NCBI GenBank assembly: GCA_964480445.1
Contig: CAYZPB010000012.1
Location: forward strand, 1 to 21,706
Reading direction: 5' to 3'
DNA: 21,706 nt
From: CAYZPB01 sp964480445
Lineage (GTDB): Bacteria; Bacillota; Bacilli; Tepidibacillales; Tepidibacillaceae
Position numbers and translations under genes: made by a program. Below, one piece after another: positions 8,801 to 15,406 of the stretch (its first letter is position 1; each line of letters opens with the position of its first letter). The notes under the pieces are model-generated. The model made no database searches. It had not been told where the DNA came from and saw nothing but the letters and a program-made list of their open reading frames with translations.

Positions 8801-9809
8801 TAGGCAAAAAATCGAGCCAGGAATAACAATTCTACTGAATGAGAAGTTTGAACTAAAATATTCTGATATCGATTATGAAGGGGACCCGATTGTTAAAAGA
8901 GGACTCCAATATGTGCATGATATAAATTTTCTTGATAATTCCTTGGGGCTAGAGCAAGGCGCAGAAAAAGAATATTCTGTGACGAGCTTCACTGATCAAG
9001 TAAAGAATTCATTTGCCAAGCCTGGCCTTTATACAGTTTATCGTCGAGTTAAAGATGAGCCAATTGGACATGCGGAATATGGCGGCTATTCAAATATAGC
9101 TAACTTAGAAATAATTGCCCATCGCAAACCAATTGCTGAGTTGCAGGCTATAACCAAGTATGATTATGACCGTCAGATCTATAAGCTATCATGGATGGAC
9201 CTGTCCTATGACCCAGACTTTCAATTTAGTAAGGAGAATAAAGGAATTATTAATAGTAATTTTAAGTATAAAGATGTTAATGGCGATTGGGTGTATGGCA
9301 AACCAAGAGAACTTGCGCCCGGAGAATACCAAATTAAATATGTGGTGATGGATTGCTACGGCGTCTGGTCTGAACCATTCCAACATACTTTGCAGCTTCC
9401 TGCTTCACCTCCACGACCAAAAGTTGGTATCCAGGGGTATGTTAAACACACGGATAAATGGAATTTGAATCGTCAGCAATTTAATCAAGCTAGAGGTGGG
9501 ACCGATAATTACCCATTGTCAGAGCGCCACTTTTTTGCGGGCGAAGAATTAATTTTAGAAGCTGTAACCGAGGGTGACCCCGAGCGTGTTTTTGTTGAAA
9601 TAATTGGGACCGGTCTTTCAACTAACTTGCAAAATAAAGGCAATAATACTTGGGAAGGTACTCAGTGGAGTAAAGAGATGATGAATTGGAGTGGTCGTCT
9701 TTTTACAGTTCGCTTTTATGCAATTAAAGAAGCAGAGCCAACTGTCCATCATGATGTTGTGATAGAAATTGTGAAAGAGCAATTCTGGCAACAACACCGT
9801 CTATATTGA
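5817..9809 (+). CDS. Very large secreted protein with Tyr-rich repeats, function unknown
   Basis: This 1,330-aa exported protein begins with a clear signal peptide: MYKR, then the hydrophobic stretch FSLLIVLCFIICII, and a VSAA cleavage region near residue 22. No lipobox, LPxTG or other anchor is visible. ATG at 5817 is preferred over an in-frame ATG at 5769: the latter would overlap ssb, has no ribosome site and buries the signal peptide, while AAGGA (5801-5805) precedes 5817. Residues about 600-700 read like an Ig/PKD-type beta module. Residues 707-753 and 916-955 alternate hydrophobic strands and helices (TVELTILLDEEL, YLIYFTDEQVNN) like a von Willebrand A-type fold. They flank a Tyr/Ser/Thr-rich block (781-914) with four YSG-like repeats. 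The last 120 residues form another beta module ending WQQHRLY. There is no recognised catalytic motif. It begins 7 bases after ssb. Confidence 0.85.
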   Translation: MYKRFSLLIVLCFIICIIDVSAASYQGGNQLVSEENWEQYKEAELLMSNLPYYILDNYGNQHYFNRELWENRSLIVYGDYSSIYPNDFKAATQNATGIAYYNGGEYRYHGYSQNGSKLNNLEFPDDAVGNNNLLTRNWIFQPWQTTSFAQPVFKNFVGISPSIYNSTAINNSNTLEGSLVAKWINQSVDFIRKGTQNGRDSTSNLDPLHYINIDSVPSAYSSGQGTMLHLANNNKIYYQSFPIDRYQKEATEITASIAEIATVAISEAGNISLEILVNAQINDEAYINNGILESIYYTRKDISEWNFTLKNSLTSIDLFAKGFARDKNKTAYYLFQLELPRASYQDMLDSNNSINLHFLLEAEAVYATNDTGRADATANKIITGAIDSELLIEANKGVSFNVRAPSQILDVDRFALTLWENDISAAVEKYVEINGRRLDANEQQLFLTGNYQFPKIREDRIYNYSINYLNALSERFYYKSAVIVYDSVPHAQIRLAGDFKENRSIRVTADETISSSYLQSRTPITIRKFKITSSSGEPLYYGINNNRLKEFLSKSSDEIIIEIVVESQYGAREYQINLFISPDYPPDIIAYVWKNLLARGEGLDLICEANSLDGDSIAELNYEIYYQSAVGILELVASGPYDDTFNYTPEQLGSYKIVFTATEEFGEATIDDHISASDYQQTLIEREFFVDNLVPVTKLFTDIEGTLPTVELTILLDEELDGETRNFLKDSRIELINSFRRKGVNALIEFWDLKTYVSEQTAYKSLATGTAYPPASYYYLENGYSGTLTRTTVHNYPYTVDEGSYHSFTDSFTVTSAGDGYSYSVYYKGVWQSGHNTDTPTLLYYDADGYSGYLYKDSAWQSGKDTVVVGDYMYVTIYYTAFYSGVVTRNWQEWVPRYVTVNDYYGNYAGLVTNEIKQNFILDLIDESGKYLIYFTDEQVNNVLDYEKICEQLPAAPSILVGGPQSASQLATDYFIENNADNTAIIDQLIKIVSDRQKIEPGITILLNEKFELKYSDIDYEGDPIVKRGLQYVHDINFLDNSLGLEQGAEKEYSVTSFTDQVKNSFAKPGLYTVYRRVKDEPIGHAEYGGYSNIANLEIIAHRKPIAELQAITKYDYDRQIYKLSWMDLSYDPDFQFSKENKGIINSNFKYKDVNGDWVYGKPRELAPGEYQIKYVVMDCYGVWSEPFQHTLQLPASPPRPKVGIQGYVKHTDKWNLNRQQFNQARGGTDNYPLSERHFFAGEELILEAVTEGDPERVFVEIIGTGLSTNLQNKGNNTWEGTQWSKEMMNWSGRLFTVRFYAIKEAEPTVHHDVVIEIVKEQFWQQHRLY
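8130..8560 (+). repeat. Degenerate Tyr-rich peptide repeats coded within the secreted protein
   Basis: Four units in the same frame read GYSGTLTR, GYSGYLYK, FYSGVVTR and NYAGLVTN. Two of them are followed by WQSG-type turns (GVWQSGH, SAWQSGK). The DNA copies are diverged, so the repeats are old or selected at the protein level. They sit as one block between two halves of a possible A-type domain. Confidence 0.65.
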
Positions 9810-9842
9810 AAAACTACTAGCTTTATAGCCAGAGACTTAAAT

Positions 9843-9892
9843 TGTCAAATAATTCTGAATTTATTGACACCTCTACTTTTAAATAATAGTAT
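9843..9892 (+). promoter_or_regulatory. Promoter of the acyl-CoA synthetase unit overlapped by a 27-bp dyad
   Basis: TTGACA (9864-9869) and TAGTAT (9887-9892) are spaced exactly 17 bp. A near-perfect dyad centred on 9856 spans 9843-9869: outer arms TGTCAA / TTGACA, inner arms AATTC / GAATT, with 11 of 13 base pairs symmetrical. The right outer arm is the -35 hexamer itself, so a bound dimer should block RNA polymerase. The operator role is inference. Confidence 0.6.
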
Positions 9893-9920
9893 AAGATAAT
9901 ATGCTTAGCAGAGAAATTAC

Positions 9921-9928
9921 GGTGGAGG
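9921..9928 (+). promoter_or_regulatory. Ribosome binding site that decides the acyl-CoA synthetase start
   Basis: GGTGGAGG abuts an in-frame TTG at 9929 with no spacer, but lies 9 bases before the ATG at 9938. The ATG is therefore the likely start. Confidence 0.65.
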
Positions 9929-9937
9929 TTGAAAACT

Positions 9938-11599
9938 ATGAGTTTACTGAACGAAACTATTGGAGAATATTTAGATAAAATTGCAGAATTTTATCCAGAT
10001 ACAGAAGCCTTGGTTGACCCTGATAAGAATTTTCGCAAAACCTATAAAGAGTTTAATGAACTCTGTCGAACCGTGGCAAAAGGATTTATGGCTCTGGGTA
10101 TAAAAAGAGGAGATCACCTTGCTATCTGGGCAACTAATTATCCGGAATGGGTTCTGACACAATTTGCAACTGCCAAAATGGGTGCAGTCATGATAACGGT
10201 TAACACAAACTATAAAATATTTGAGTTAGAATTTTTACTACGACAATCAGATACACAAACCTTGATTATGAATCGTGGTTTTAAGGATAGCGATTATGTA
10301 AAAATTATAAACGAATTATGCCCTGAATTAGCTACTAGCAAACCTGGTGAGCTATCGTCTGAGCGGCTGCCACATTTAAAAAACTTAATTTACTTAGATG
10401 AAGACACTCCAAATGGAATGTTTAATTGGCAATATCTTTATGAGTTGGCTGAGCAGGTTAGTGATGAGGAGTTAGATGCCCGTCAGGCTTCCTTAGATAA
10501 AGATGATGTGATTAATATGCAATATACATCAGGTACGACTGGCTTTCCCAAGGGTGTTATGTTGACACATTATAATATTCTAAACAATGGTAAGAGCATT
10601 GGCGATAATATGAAATTAACGGAAAAAGACCGAGTGCTGATTCATGTTCCACTCTTTCACTGTTTTGGTTGTGTGCTTGGAACAATGGCTTCGATGACGC
10701 ACGGTTCAACTATGGTTTTGCGCAATCACTTTAATCCAATTAAGGCGATGGAGATTATTCAGTCCGAAAAGTGCACTGGTTTACACGGCGTGCCGACAAT
10801 GTTTATTTCGATTTTAGAAAATGAAAACTTTGATAAATATGATTTTTCAACACTGCGCACCGGAATCATGGCTGGTTCCCCTTGTCCTGTAAAGACAATG
10901 CAACAGACAATTGATGATTTGGGGATGCATGATATTACAATTGTATACGGTCAGACAGAGTCTTCCCCTGGCTGCACAATGACATCTGTTGATGATTCAA
11001 TTGAACATCGTGTGAATACAGTAGGTCGTGTTTTGCCAAATATTGAGTCTAAAATTGTAGACCCTGAGACGGGCGAAGATTTACCACCGAACACAAACGG
11101 AGAATTTGTTGTGCGTGGCTATAATGTTATGAAGGGATATTACAAACTGCCTGAGGCTACTGCGCAGGTAATAGATGAAGATGGCTGGCTGCATACGGGC
11201 GATATTGCATCAATGGATGAAGATGGTTATTATAAGATTACAGGTAGACTTAAGGATATGATTATTCGCGGAGGCGAGAATATTTATCCCAAGGAGATTG
11301 AAGAGTGCTTATATACAAATGAGGCTATCTCTGACGTTCAGGTAATCGGTGTACCGAGTGAAGTCTATGGTGAAGAGATAATGGCATGTGTCATTTTGAA
11401 AGATAACTATCAGCGGACGGAAGAAGAAATTAAAAACTTTGTACTGGAGCGAATGGCGAGACATAAGGTTCCTAAATACGTCTGGATGATTGATGAATTT
11501 CCGATGACTGCGAGTGGCAAAATTAAGAAATTTGAGTTGCAGGATAAAGCAATTGTTAAATTTGGACTACAAGATGCGGCTGATATTGAGACTGCATAG
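9938..11599 (+). CDS. Fatty acyl-CoA synthetase (AMP-binding, FadD-like)
   Basis: This 553-aa member of the ANL adenylate-forming superfamily should activate a carboxylic acid with ATP and CoA through an acyl-adenylate. Visible motifs are the phosphate-binding loop YTSGTTGFPKGVMLTH (about 195-210), the YGQTE adenine motif, GWLHTGD with the hinge region GRLKDMIIRGGENIYPKEIEE, and the catalytic lysine K528 in TASGKIKK. Length and motif set fit medium- or long-chain acyl-CoA ligases. Chain length cannot be read from sequence. It is the first gene of a three-gene unit with its own promoter and candidate operator, so it is probably induced by its substrate or product. There is no signal peptide, so it is a cytoplasmic enzyme. 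Confidence 0.9.
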   Translation: MSLLNETIGEYLDKIAEFYPDTEALVDPDKNFRKTYKEFNELCRTVAKGFMALGIKRGDHLAIWATNYPEWVLTQFATAKMGAVMITVNTNYKIFELEFLLRQSDTQTLIMNRGFKDSDYVKIINELCPELATSKPGELSSERLPHLKNLIYLDEDTPNGMFNWQYLYELAEQVSDEELDARQASLDKDDVINMQYTSGTTGFPKGVMLTHYNILNNGKSIGDNMKLTEKDRVLIHVPLFHCFGCVLGTMASMTHGSTMVLRNHFNPIKAMEIIQSEKCTGLHGVPTMFISILENENFDKYDFSTLRTGIMAGSPCPVKTMQQTIDDLGMHDITIVYGQTESSPGCTMTSVDDSIEHRVNTVGRVLPNIESKIVDPETGEDLPPNTNGEFVVRGYNVMKGYYKLPEATAQVIDEDGWLHTGDIASMDEDGYYKITGRLKDMIIRGGENIYPKEIEECLYTNEAISDVQVIGVPSEVYGEEIMACVILKDNYQRTEEEIKNFVLERMARHKVPKYVWMIDEFPMTASGKIKKFELQDKAIVKFGLQDAADIETA

Positions 11600-11628
11600 A
11601 CTATATTTTTAAACGGAGGGGTGATCAC

Positions 11629-12432
11629 GTGAAGATAAGCTTTTCAACCTTAGGATGTCCAAGCTGGTCATGGGAGGATATTCTGGCGATGACTAAGGAC
11701 CTTAGCTATGATGGAATTGAAATTCGCGGTATAGAAAATGAACTTTATGCACCGAATAGTGGACCTTTTCTGCCAGAGAATATTGAAAAGACAAAGTCAA
11801 CCTTGCAGGAGAAAAATATTGAAATATCCTGTCTGACCTCTGCAAGCTATATTTTTGATAAAGAAAATATAAAAGGGCAGATGAAAGAGGGGATAGATTA
11901 TATTTATCTTGCGCAAAATCTAGGTGTTAAATACGTACGCGTTTTAGGCGACGAACAGCCATACCCTGGTGAGGATATTGATGTTGATTTTGTTGCAGCA
12001 AATTTAAAGGAATTAGCAAATTACGCTGATGGTCGCGATGTAACAGTCCTGATTGAAACTAATGGTGTATTTGCAGATTCACAACTGATGTTCTCCTTAT
12101 TAGAAAAGGTTAATAAGCCAAACATTGGTGTACTATGGGATATACACCATCCCTATCGATATATGGATGAGCCGGTAAAAGAGACCTATGATCGTCTGAA
12201 AAAGTATATTAAACATATTCATATTAAGGATTCGCTTGTTGAAGGTGATGAGGTTTCATACAAAATGGTCGGTTACGGTGATTTGCCAATTACTGAAGTC
12301 TTAGAGTTATTGAAGTCTGATAAGTATTCGGAATACATTTCATTAGAGTGGGTAAAAAGATGGGATCGGACACTGGAAGCACCAGCAATTGCTTTTCCAC
12401 ACTTTATTAATTACGTAAAAAGATATATCTAA
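11629..12432 (+). CDS. Sugar phosphate isomerase/epimerase-like TIM barrel protein
   Basis: This 267-aa protein is of the xylose isomerase-like / AP endonuclease 2 superfamily, the usual length for a single barrel. The N-terminal MKISFSTLGCPSWSWEDIL strand-turn is typical. Candidate metal-binding residues lie in VLIETNG (Glu), LWDIHHPY (Asp, His), HIHIKD (His, Asp) and the final SLEWVKRWD (Glu). The start is GTG, with GGAGGGG (11615-11621) 7 bases upstream. It lies 29 bases after the acyl-CoA synthetase gene and is very likely cotranscribed. The substrate cannot be inferred. The pairing with an acyl-CoA synthetase is not a standard sugar operon, so a role in inositol or sugar catabolism should not be assumed. 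Confidence 0.85.
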   Translation: MKISFSTLGCPSWSWEDILAMTKDLSYDGIEIRGIENELYAPNSGPFLPENIEKTKSTLQEKNIEISCLTSASYIFDKENIKGQMKEGIDYIYLAQNLGVKYVRVLGDEQPYPGEDIDVDFVAANLKELANYADGRDVTVLIETNGVFADSQLMFSLLEKVNKPNIGVLWDIHHPYRYMDEPVKETYDRLKKYIKHIHIKDSLVEGDEVSYKMVGYGDLPITEVLELLKSDKYSEYISLEWVKRWDRTLEAPAIAFPHFINYVKRYI

Positions 12433-12450
12433 ATGGGAGGTTTATAACAG

Positions 12451-12942
12451 ATGGATTACACTAAAGATCTTGATAAGGTATACAAACATTTATTCGACAA
12501 AGGTGCCTTCCTAACGGTTAAGTCAGGTGATACGGTAAATTCGATGACAATTTCTTGGGGTAGCATTGGTCATATGTGGAATAAAATTGTTTTTATAGTA
12601 CTAGTTAAACCGACACGTTACACTTACAATCTGATAGAAAAAGAGGATAACTTCACAGTTAGCGTTCCTTTTGATAGCAAAATGAATGAGGCCCTAAAAA
12701 TTTGCGGTACTATGTCGGGGCGAGATAGCGACAAGGAGCAGTTGGCTAGCTTGAACTACCTACCATCACGCGTGGTTGAAACGCCAATAGTGGGGAATTG
12801 CAATATGCATTACGAATGTAAAATCGTTTATAAACAGGCGGAGGATGCGGCTGGAATACTTTCTCCAGAAATCGAAGAACTTTATGATAACGATTATCAC
12901 ACGATTTATTTTGGTGAAATTGTTGCTTGTTATGAAGAATAG
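12451..12942 (+). CDS. Flavin reductase-like FMN-binding split-barrel protein
   Basis: This 163-aa protein has the flavin reductase-like domain as its whole length. The pattern GAFLTVKSGDTVNSMTISWGSIG, then IVFIVLVKPTRYTYNLIEKEDNFTVSVP, and the C-terminal YFGEIVACYEE are typical of FMN-binding split barrels of anaerobes. These proteins bind FMN and act as flavin reductases or flavoredoxin-like electron carriers. Two cysteines in the middle (KICGTM and GNCNMHYEC) show no clear metal motif. It is the last gene of the acyl-CoA synthetase unit, with an 18-base gap and a GGGAGG site. It ends only 20 bases from a convergent gene, and no clear terminator is visible between them. Confidence 0.85.
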   Translation: MDYTKDLDKVYKHLFDKGAFLTVKSGDTVNSMTISWGSIGHMWNKIVFIVLVKPTRYTYNLIEKEDNFTVSVPFDSKMNEALKICGTMSGRDSDKEQLASLNYLPSRVVETPIVGNCNMHYECKIVYKQAEDAAGILSPEIEELYDNDYHTIYFGEIVACYEE

Positions 12943-12962
12943 TCAACTAAACTTTATGTCTA

Positions 12963-14873
12963 TTATTTAACGTGGATAAAGTCTTCACGGACAATTGCGA
13001 TTAGCGTTTCGAGAGCCTTAATTGTGTCGCGTAATTCAAGCCGTTCTAACTGCGTTAAGTTAGAGAGCGACAAATAATTATCGATTGGCTGATTATCTTT
13101 CTGCTTAGCAAGACTTACAGCAATGCGTAGGCGCATAATTGTATTAAAAGCAGCCTTCAAGGAATTGGCTAATTCGTCTGACAGTGCCTTTTGTTCCTGC
13201 AAAAGAGTAATCCGTTCCAGCGTATTGGTGGCAAAAATACTTTTACTAATCGCTAACAGACGGACGCAATCAACAAGAAAAACAGAAAGTGAAGTCTTTA
13301 AATCGATTACATTTCGCTGTCCATTGATGGTACTGCCTGACAGATTACCGAAGATGTTTACTGGTAGCCTACCTGATGTAGCGTCCTGTGCTAGGAAGCT
13401 GAGCGCTATTGGTAAGGATTTGAAGTTTTTATTTGTAAAGTTACGCAACTCTTCAGCTAATGGGAAAAAACCATAAACCGGACGAAAATCTAAAAAGATT
13501 GAGAGCAGACGAATGTTCTCAGCATCTAGGAAATTGACCCAATTTGCAACCTCTTTGTACCAATAACTTGTGTTACCACGCCACATTGGATAACGAGCCA
13601 TAACATTCCCCGGGCAATGAGCAAAGCCGCAGATTATTAATCCATCGTTAATCAGTTCTGATAATCGTTTAAAATACCTATCAACCGCCTTGGCCTCTTC
13701 TGGGTCGGTGACGGTTTCATAGATTATGGCATTATCTTGGTCGGTTCGTAAATATTGTTCACGACGACCGCTACTACCCATGGTCATCCAGCAGAATTTA
13801 ACAGGTGGTGGGCCAAATTCTGTCATTAACTCGGCAATTGAAAAATCTATAACCTGACTTGTTAGTCGGTCATAGAACTCAGTGATGATATCTAGTATCT
13901 CCGGAATTGGTGCTCTTTCGATCATTAAGCCATTTAAGACTTGTTCAATCTCCATACCAACCTCAGCGAGATCTGCTAGACTAGATTGTGTTTCTAGTCG
14001 ATCAATAACACTAATAACACCACTACTACGCGCTCTAATTAAATCACGAACCGTTATGATTCCAATCGGTTGTTCTTGTTCAGTGACTACGGCATGCTTA
14101 ACCTTGGCCTTAGTCATAGCTAATAAAATCTGGTAATAATAAGCATCATGCATTATTAGCAGAGGGTCTTTAATTGAGATTTCCGAAGCAAGATGTTTCT
14201 CTGGCGACATTCCAGCAGCCAGTACATCGCCAACAAGCTCATTTTCTGTGATTGTCCCTATTACATGGTTTTGATCATCAACTATTACGATGCTACTAAT
14301 ATGATTTAGAGCCATTTTCCTAGCAATCTCGGCAATATTATCAGTGGCTTTAGCAGTAATGACTGGCGAGTTCATCAGCTCACTAGCTCGTTTCTGTGCA
14401 CCTTTATTTTCCTCCGTCATAATACTGCGCATAACACCTTCCTCCGAAGGTATTTTGCTAATCAAGCTATAAAAATGGTCAGCTACCATCTGACTAAATT
14501 GAATTGCAAATTGTCCATTGTTTTTAATTAGAAATTTAATATCATCGCCTTTGATTAAATAGCAGTCAAGCTCAGTCACTGACTTAACGGTTGCAACATA
14601 AGGCTTTTGCGATAATATAACTGTCTCACCAAAGAAACTATCAGCACCACGATAGTCAAGAATAAAACTCTCACCCTTATTATTCTTTACTGAGATTTCT
14701 GCAAGTCCAGAAATAATTATAAAGAGTAAGTCTTTAGCGTCGTCGTCATGATGAAAGATATAACTATCCGCAGGATAGCTACGGCGCTGGATTTTGCTAG
14801 CTACAAACTCCAGCATCTCCTCAGGTAAAGAAGAGAAAGGGTCAATTCGTTTTAAAAAATCTTGCGCTTTCAT
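12963..14873 (-). CDS. cNMP-binding, CBS-pair, DUF294 nucleotidyltransferase-like signalling protein
   Basis: This 636-aa cytoplasmic protein has four parts. Residues 1-130 are a cyclic-nucleotide-binding beta-roll (FFGETVILSQKPYVATV segment). Residues about 165-285 are two CBS motifs (ISSIVIVDDQNHVIGTITENEL and the PIGIITVRDLIRARS end), which usually bind adenosine nucleotides. Residues about 320-450 are a DUF294 nucleotidyltransferase domain whose GSSGRREQ plus TDQD motif retains the catalytic-type Ser and Asp residues. Residues about 480-630 are the helical DUF294 C-terminal domain. ATG at 14873 overlaps the upstream gene's stop as ATGA, and AAGGAGG lies 7 bases upstream. This architecture is often found next to DUF4212/SSF acetate-type symporters (from memory), where it may gate or modify transport. 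Target and nucleotide are unknown. Confidence 0.9.
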   Translation of the reverse strand: MKAQDFLKRIDPFSSLPEEMLEFVASKIQRRSYPADSYIFHHDDDAKDLLFIIISGLAEISVKNNKGESFILDYRGADSFFGETVILSQKPYVATVKSVTELDCYLIKGDDIKFLIKNNGQFAIQFSQMVADHFYSLISKIPSEEGVMRSIMTEENKGAQKRASELMNSPVITAKATDNIAEIARKMALNHISSIVIVDDQNHVIGTITENELVGDVLAAGMSPEKHLASEISIKDPLLIMHDAYYYQILLAMTKAKVKHAVVTEQEQPIGIITVRDLIRARSSGVISVIDRLETQSSLADLAEVGMEIEQVLNGLMIERAPIPEILDIITEFYDRLTSQVIDFSIAELMTEFGPPPVKFCWMTMGSSGRREQYLRTDQDNAIIYETVTDPEEAKAVDRYFKRLSELINDGLIICGFAHCPGNVMARYPMWRGNTSYWYKEVANWVNFLDAENIRLLSIFLDFRPVYGFFPLAEELRNFTNKNFKSLPIALSFLAQDATSGRLPVNIFGNLSGSTINGQRNVIDLKTSLSVFLVDCVRLLAISKSIFATNTLERITLLQEQKALSDELANSLKAAFNTIMRLRIAVSLAKQKDNQPIDNYLSLSNLTQLERLELRDTIKALETLIAIVREDFIHVK

Positions 14874-15313
14874 GCGGTAGCCTCCTTCTTATTCCCCTCT
14901 TCTTTCTGTACAAAATGGCCAGATCCCAACCAACTTGCTAATGCGAATAAGATATAGATTGCCTGTGTTGCTACAGCGCCTTGCATAAGAATTTGCAGCA
15001 CAACACCAATCCCTAATGCTGGGATAACAATTAGTAATGTCCGCCAAATCCTTTCGAAGCCCTTTTTAGCTGGTATCGGCCAAAGTTTTGCAAAGACTAC
15101 GCCAAGAGCAGTGCCTAAAAAGACAACGACGGCAATCTGCAATAATGCTATCCAGTCAGGGAAAGGCCATGAAAAGAGATAATGACCAATTAAGTAAAAG
15201 AGCTGTAAAATAAAAGTAAGTCCCAACGCTTTTCTGACAACCCGTATATCAATAAAACGTACGAAAACATAGATGGTTAATGTTATAGCGCCAAGAATTG
15301 ATAGTACAAGCAT
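14870..15313 (-). CDS. Small integral membrane protein, five predicted helices, unknown function
   Basis: This 147-aa hydrophobic protein has about five membrane segments: roughly residues 1-18, 28-47, 51-77, 88-108 and 112-130. It ends in a charged cytoplasmic tail EEGNKKEA. It has no recognised domain or catalytic motif. Start ATG 15313 has AGGAGG 8 bases upstream. It overlaps the cNMP/CBS/DUF294 gene by 4 bases, so the two are translationally coupled and probably act together. Tight coupling between a membrane protein and a soluble nucleotide-sensing protein suggests that it may anchor or receive the sensor at the symporter. That is inference from position only. A strong hairpin separates it from the symporter gene upstream. 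Confidence 0.75.
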   Translation of the reverse strand: MLVLSILGAITLTIYVFVRFIDIRVVRKALGLTFILQLFYLIGHYLFSWPFPDWIALLQIAVVVFLGTALGVVFAKLWPIPAKKGFERIWRTLLIVIPALGIGVVLQILMQGAVATQAIYILFALASWLGSGHFVQKEEGNKKEATA

Positions 15314-15352
15314 TAGTATAGCCTCCTTTTTCGCTTAGTATTATTTGATCAT

Positions 15353-15390
15353 ATAATGACTCGGGAAGAGAAGCTCTTCCCGGTCATTAT
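15353..15390 (-). other. Strong intercistronic hairpin inside the symporter operon
   Basis: Arms 15353-15370 and 15374-15390 pair over 17 bp with a single bulged base (15361) and a 3-base loop. On the transcribed strand no U-tract follows, so it is unlikely to be a simple full terminator. It fits an attenuating or mRNA-processing hairpin that lowers or stabilises the two downstream signalling genes relative to the symporter. Confidence 0.75.
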
Positions 15391-15406
15391 CTTGCATTGT
15401 AATAGC

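Noticed and set aside
9843..9869. The 27-bp dyad as a terminator for the secreted protein gene
   Set aside because: The symmetry leaves almost no loop and no U-tract follows; overlap with TTGACA fits an operator better.
12951..12982. 7-bp inverted repeat (ACTTTAT / ATAAAGT) between the convergent flavin reductase-like and cNMP/CBS genes
   Set aside because: The loop is 18 bases, it runs into the coding end of the minus-strand gene and has no T-run, so I do not call it a terminator.
13123..13476. Open frame of 117 codons on the + strand opposite the cNMP/CBS/DUF294 gene
   Set aside because: It lies wholly inside a well-supported gene, has no ribosome site, and its translation has Ser/Arg/Lys composition typical of antisense frames.
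13882..14136. Second antisense open frame (84 codons) opposite the CBS region
   Set aside because: Same reasons: no ribosome site and complementary to conserved CBS coding sequence.
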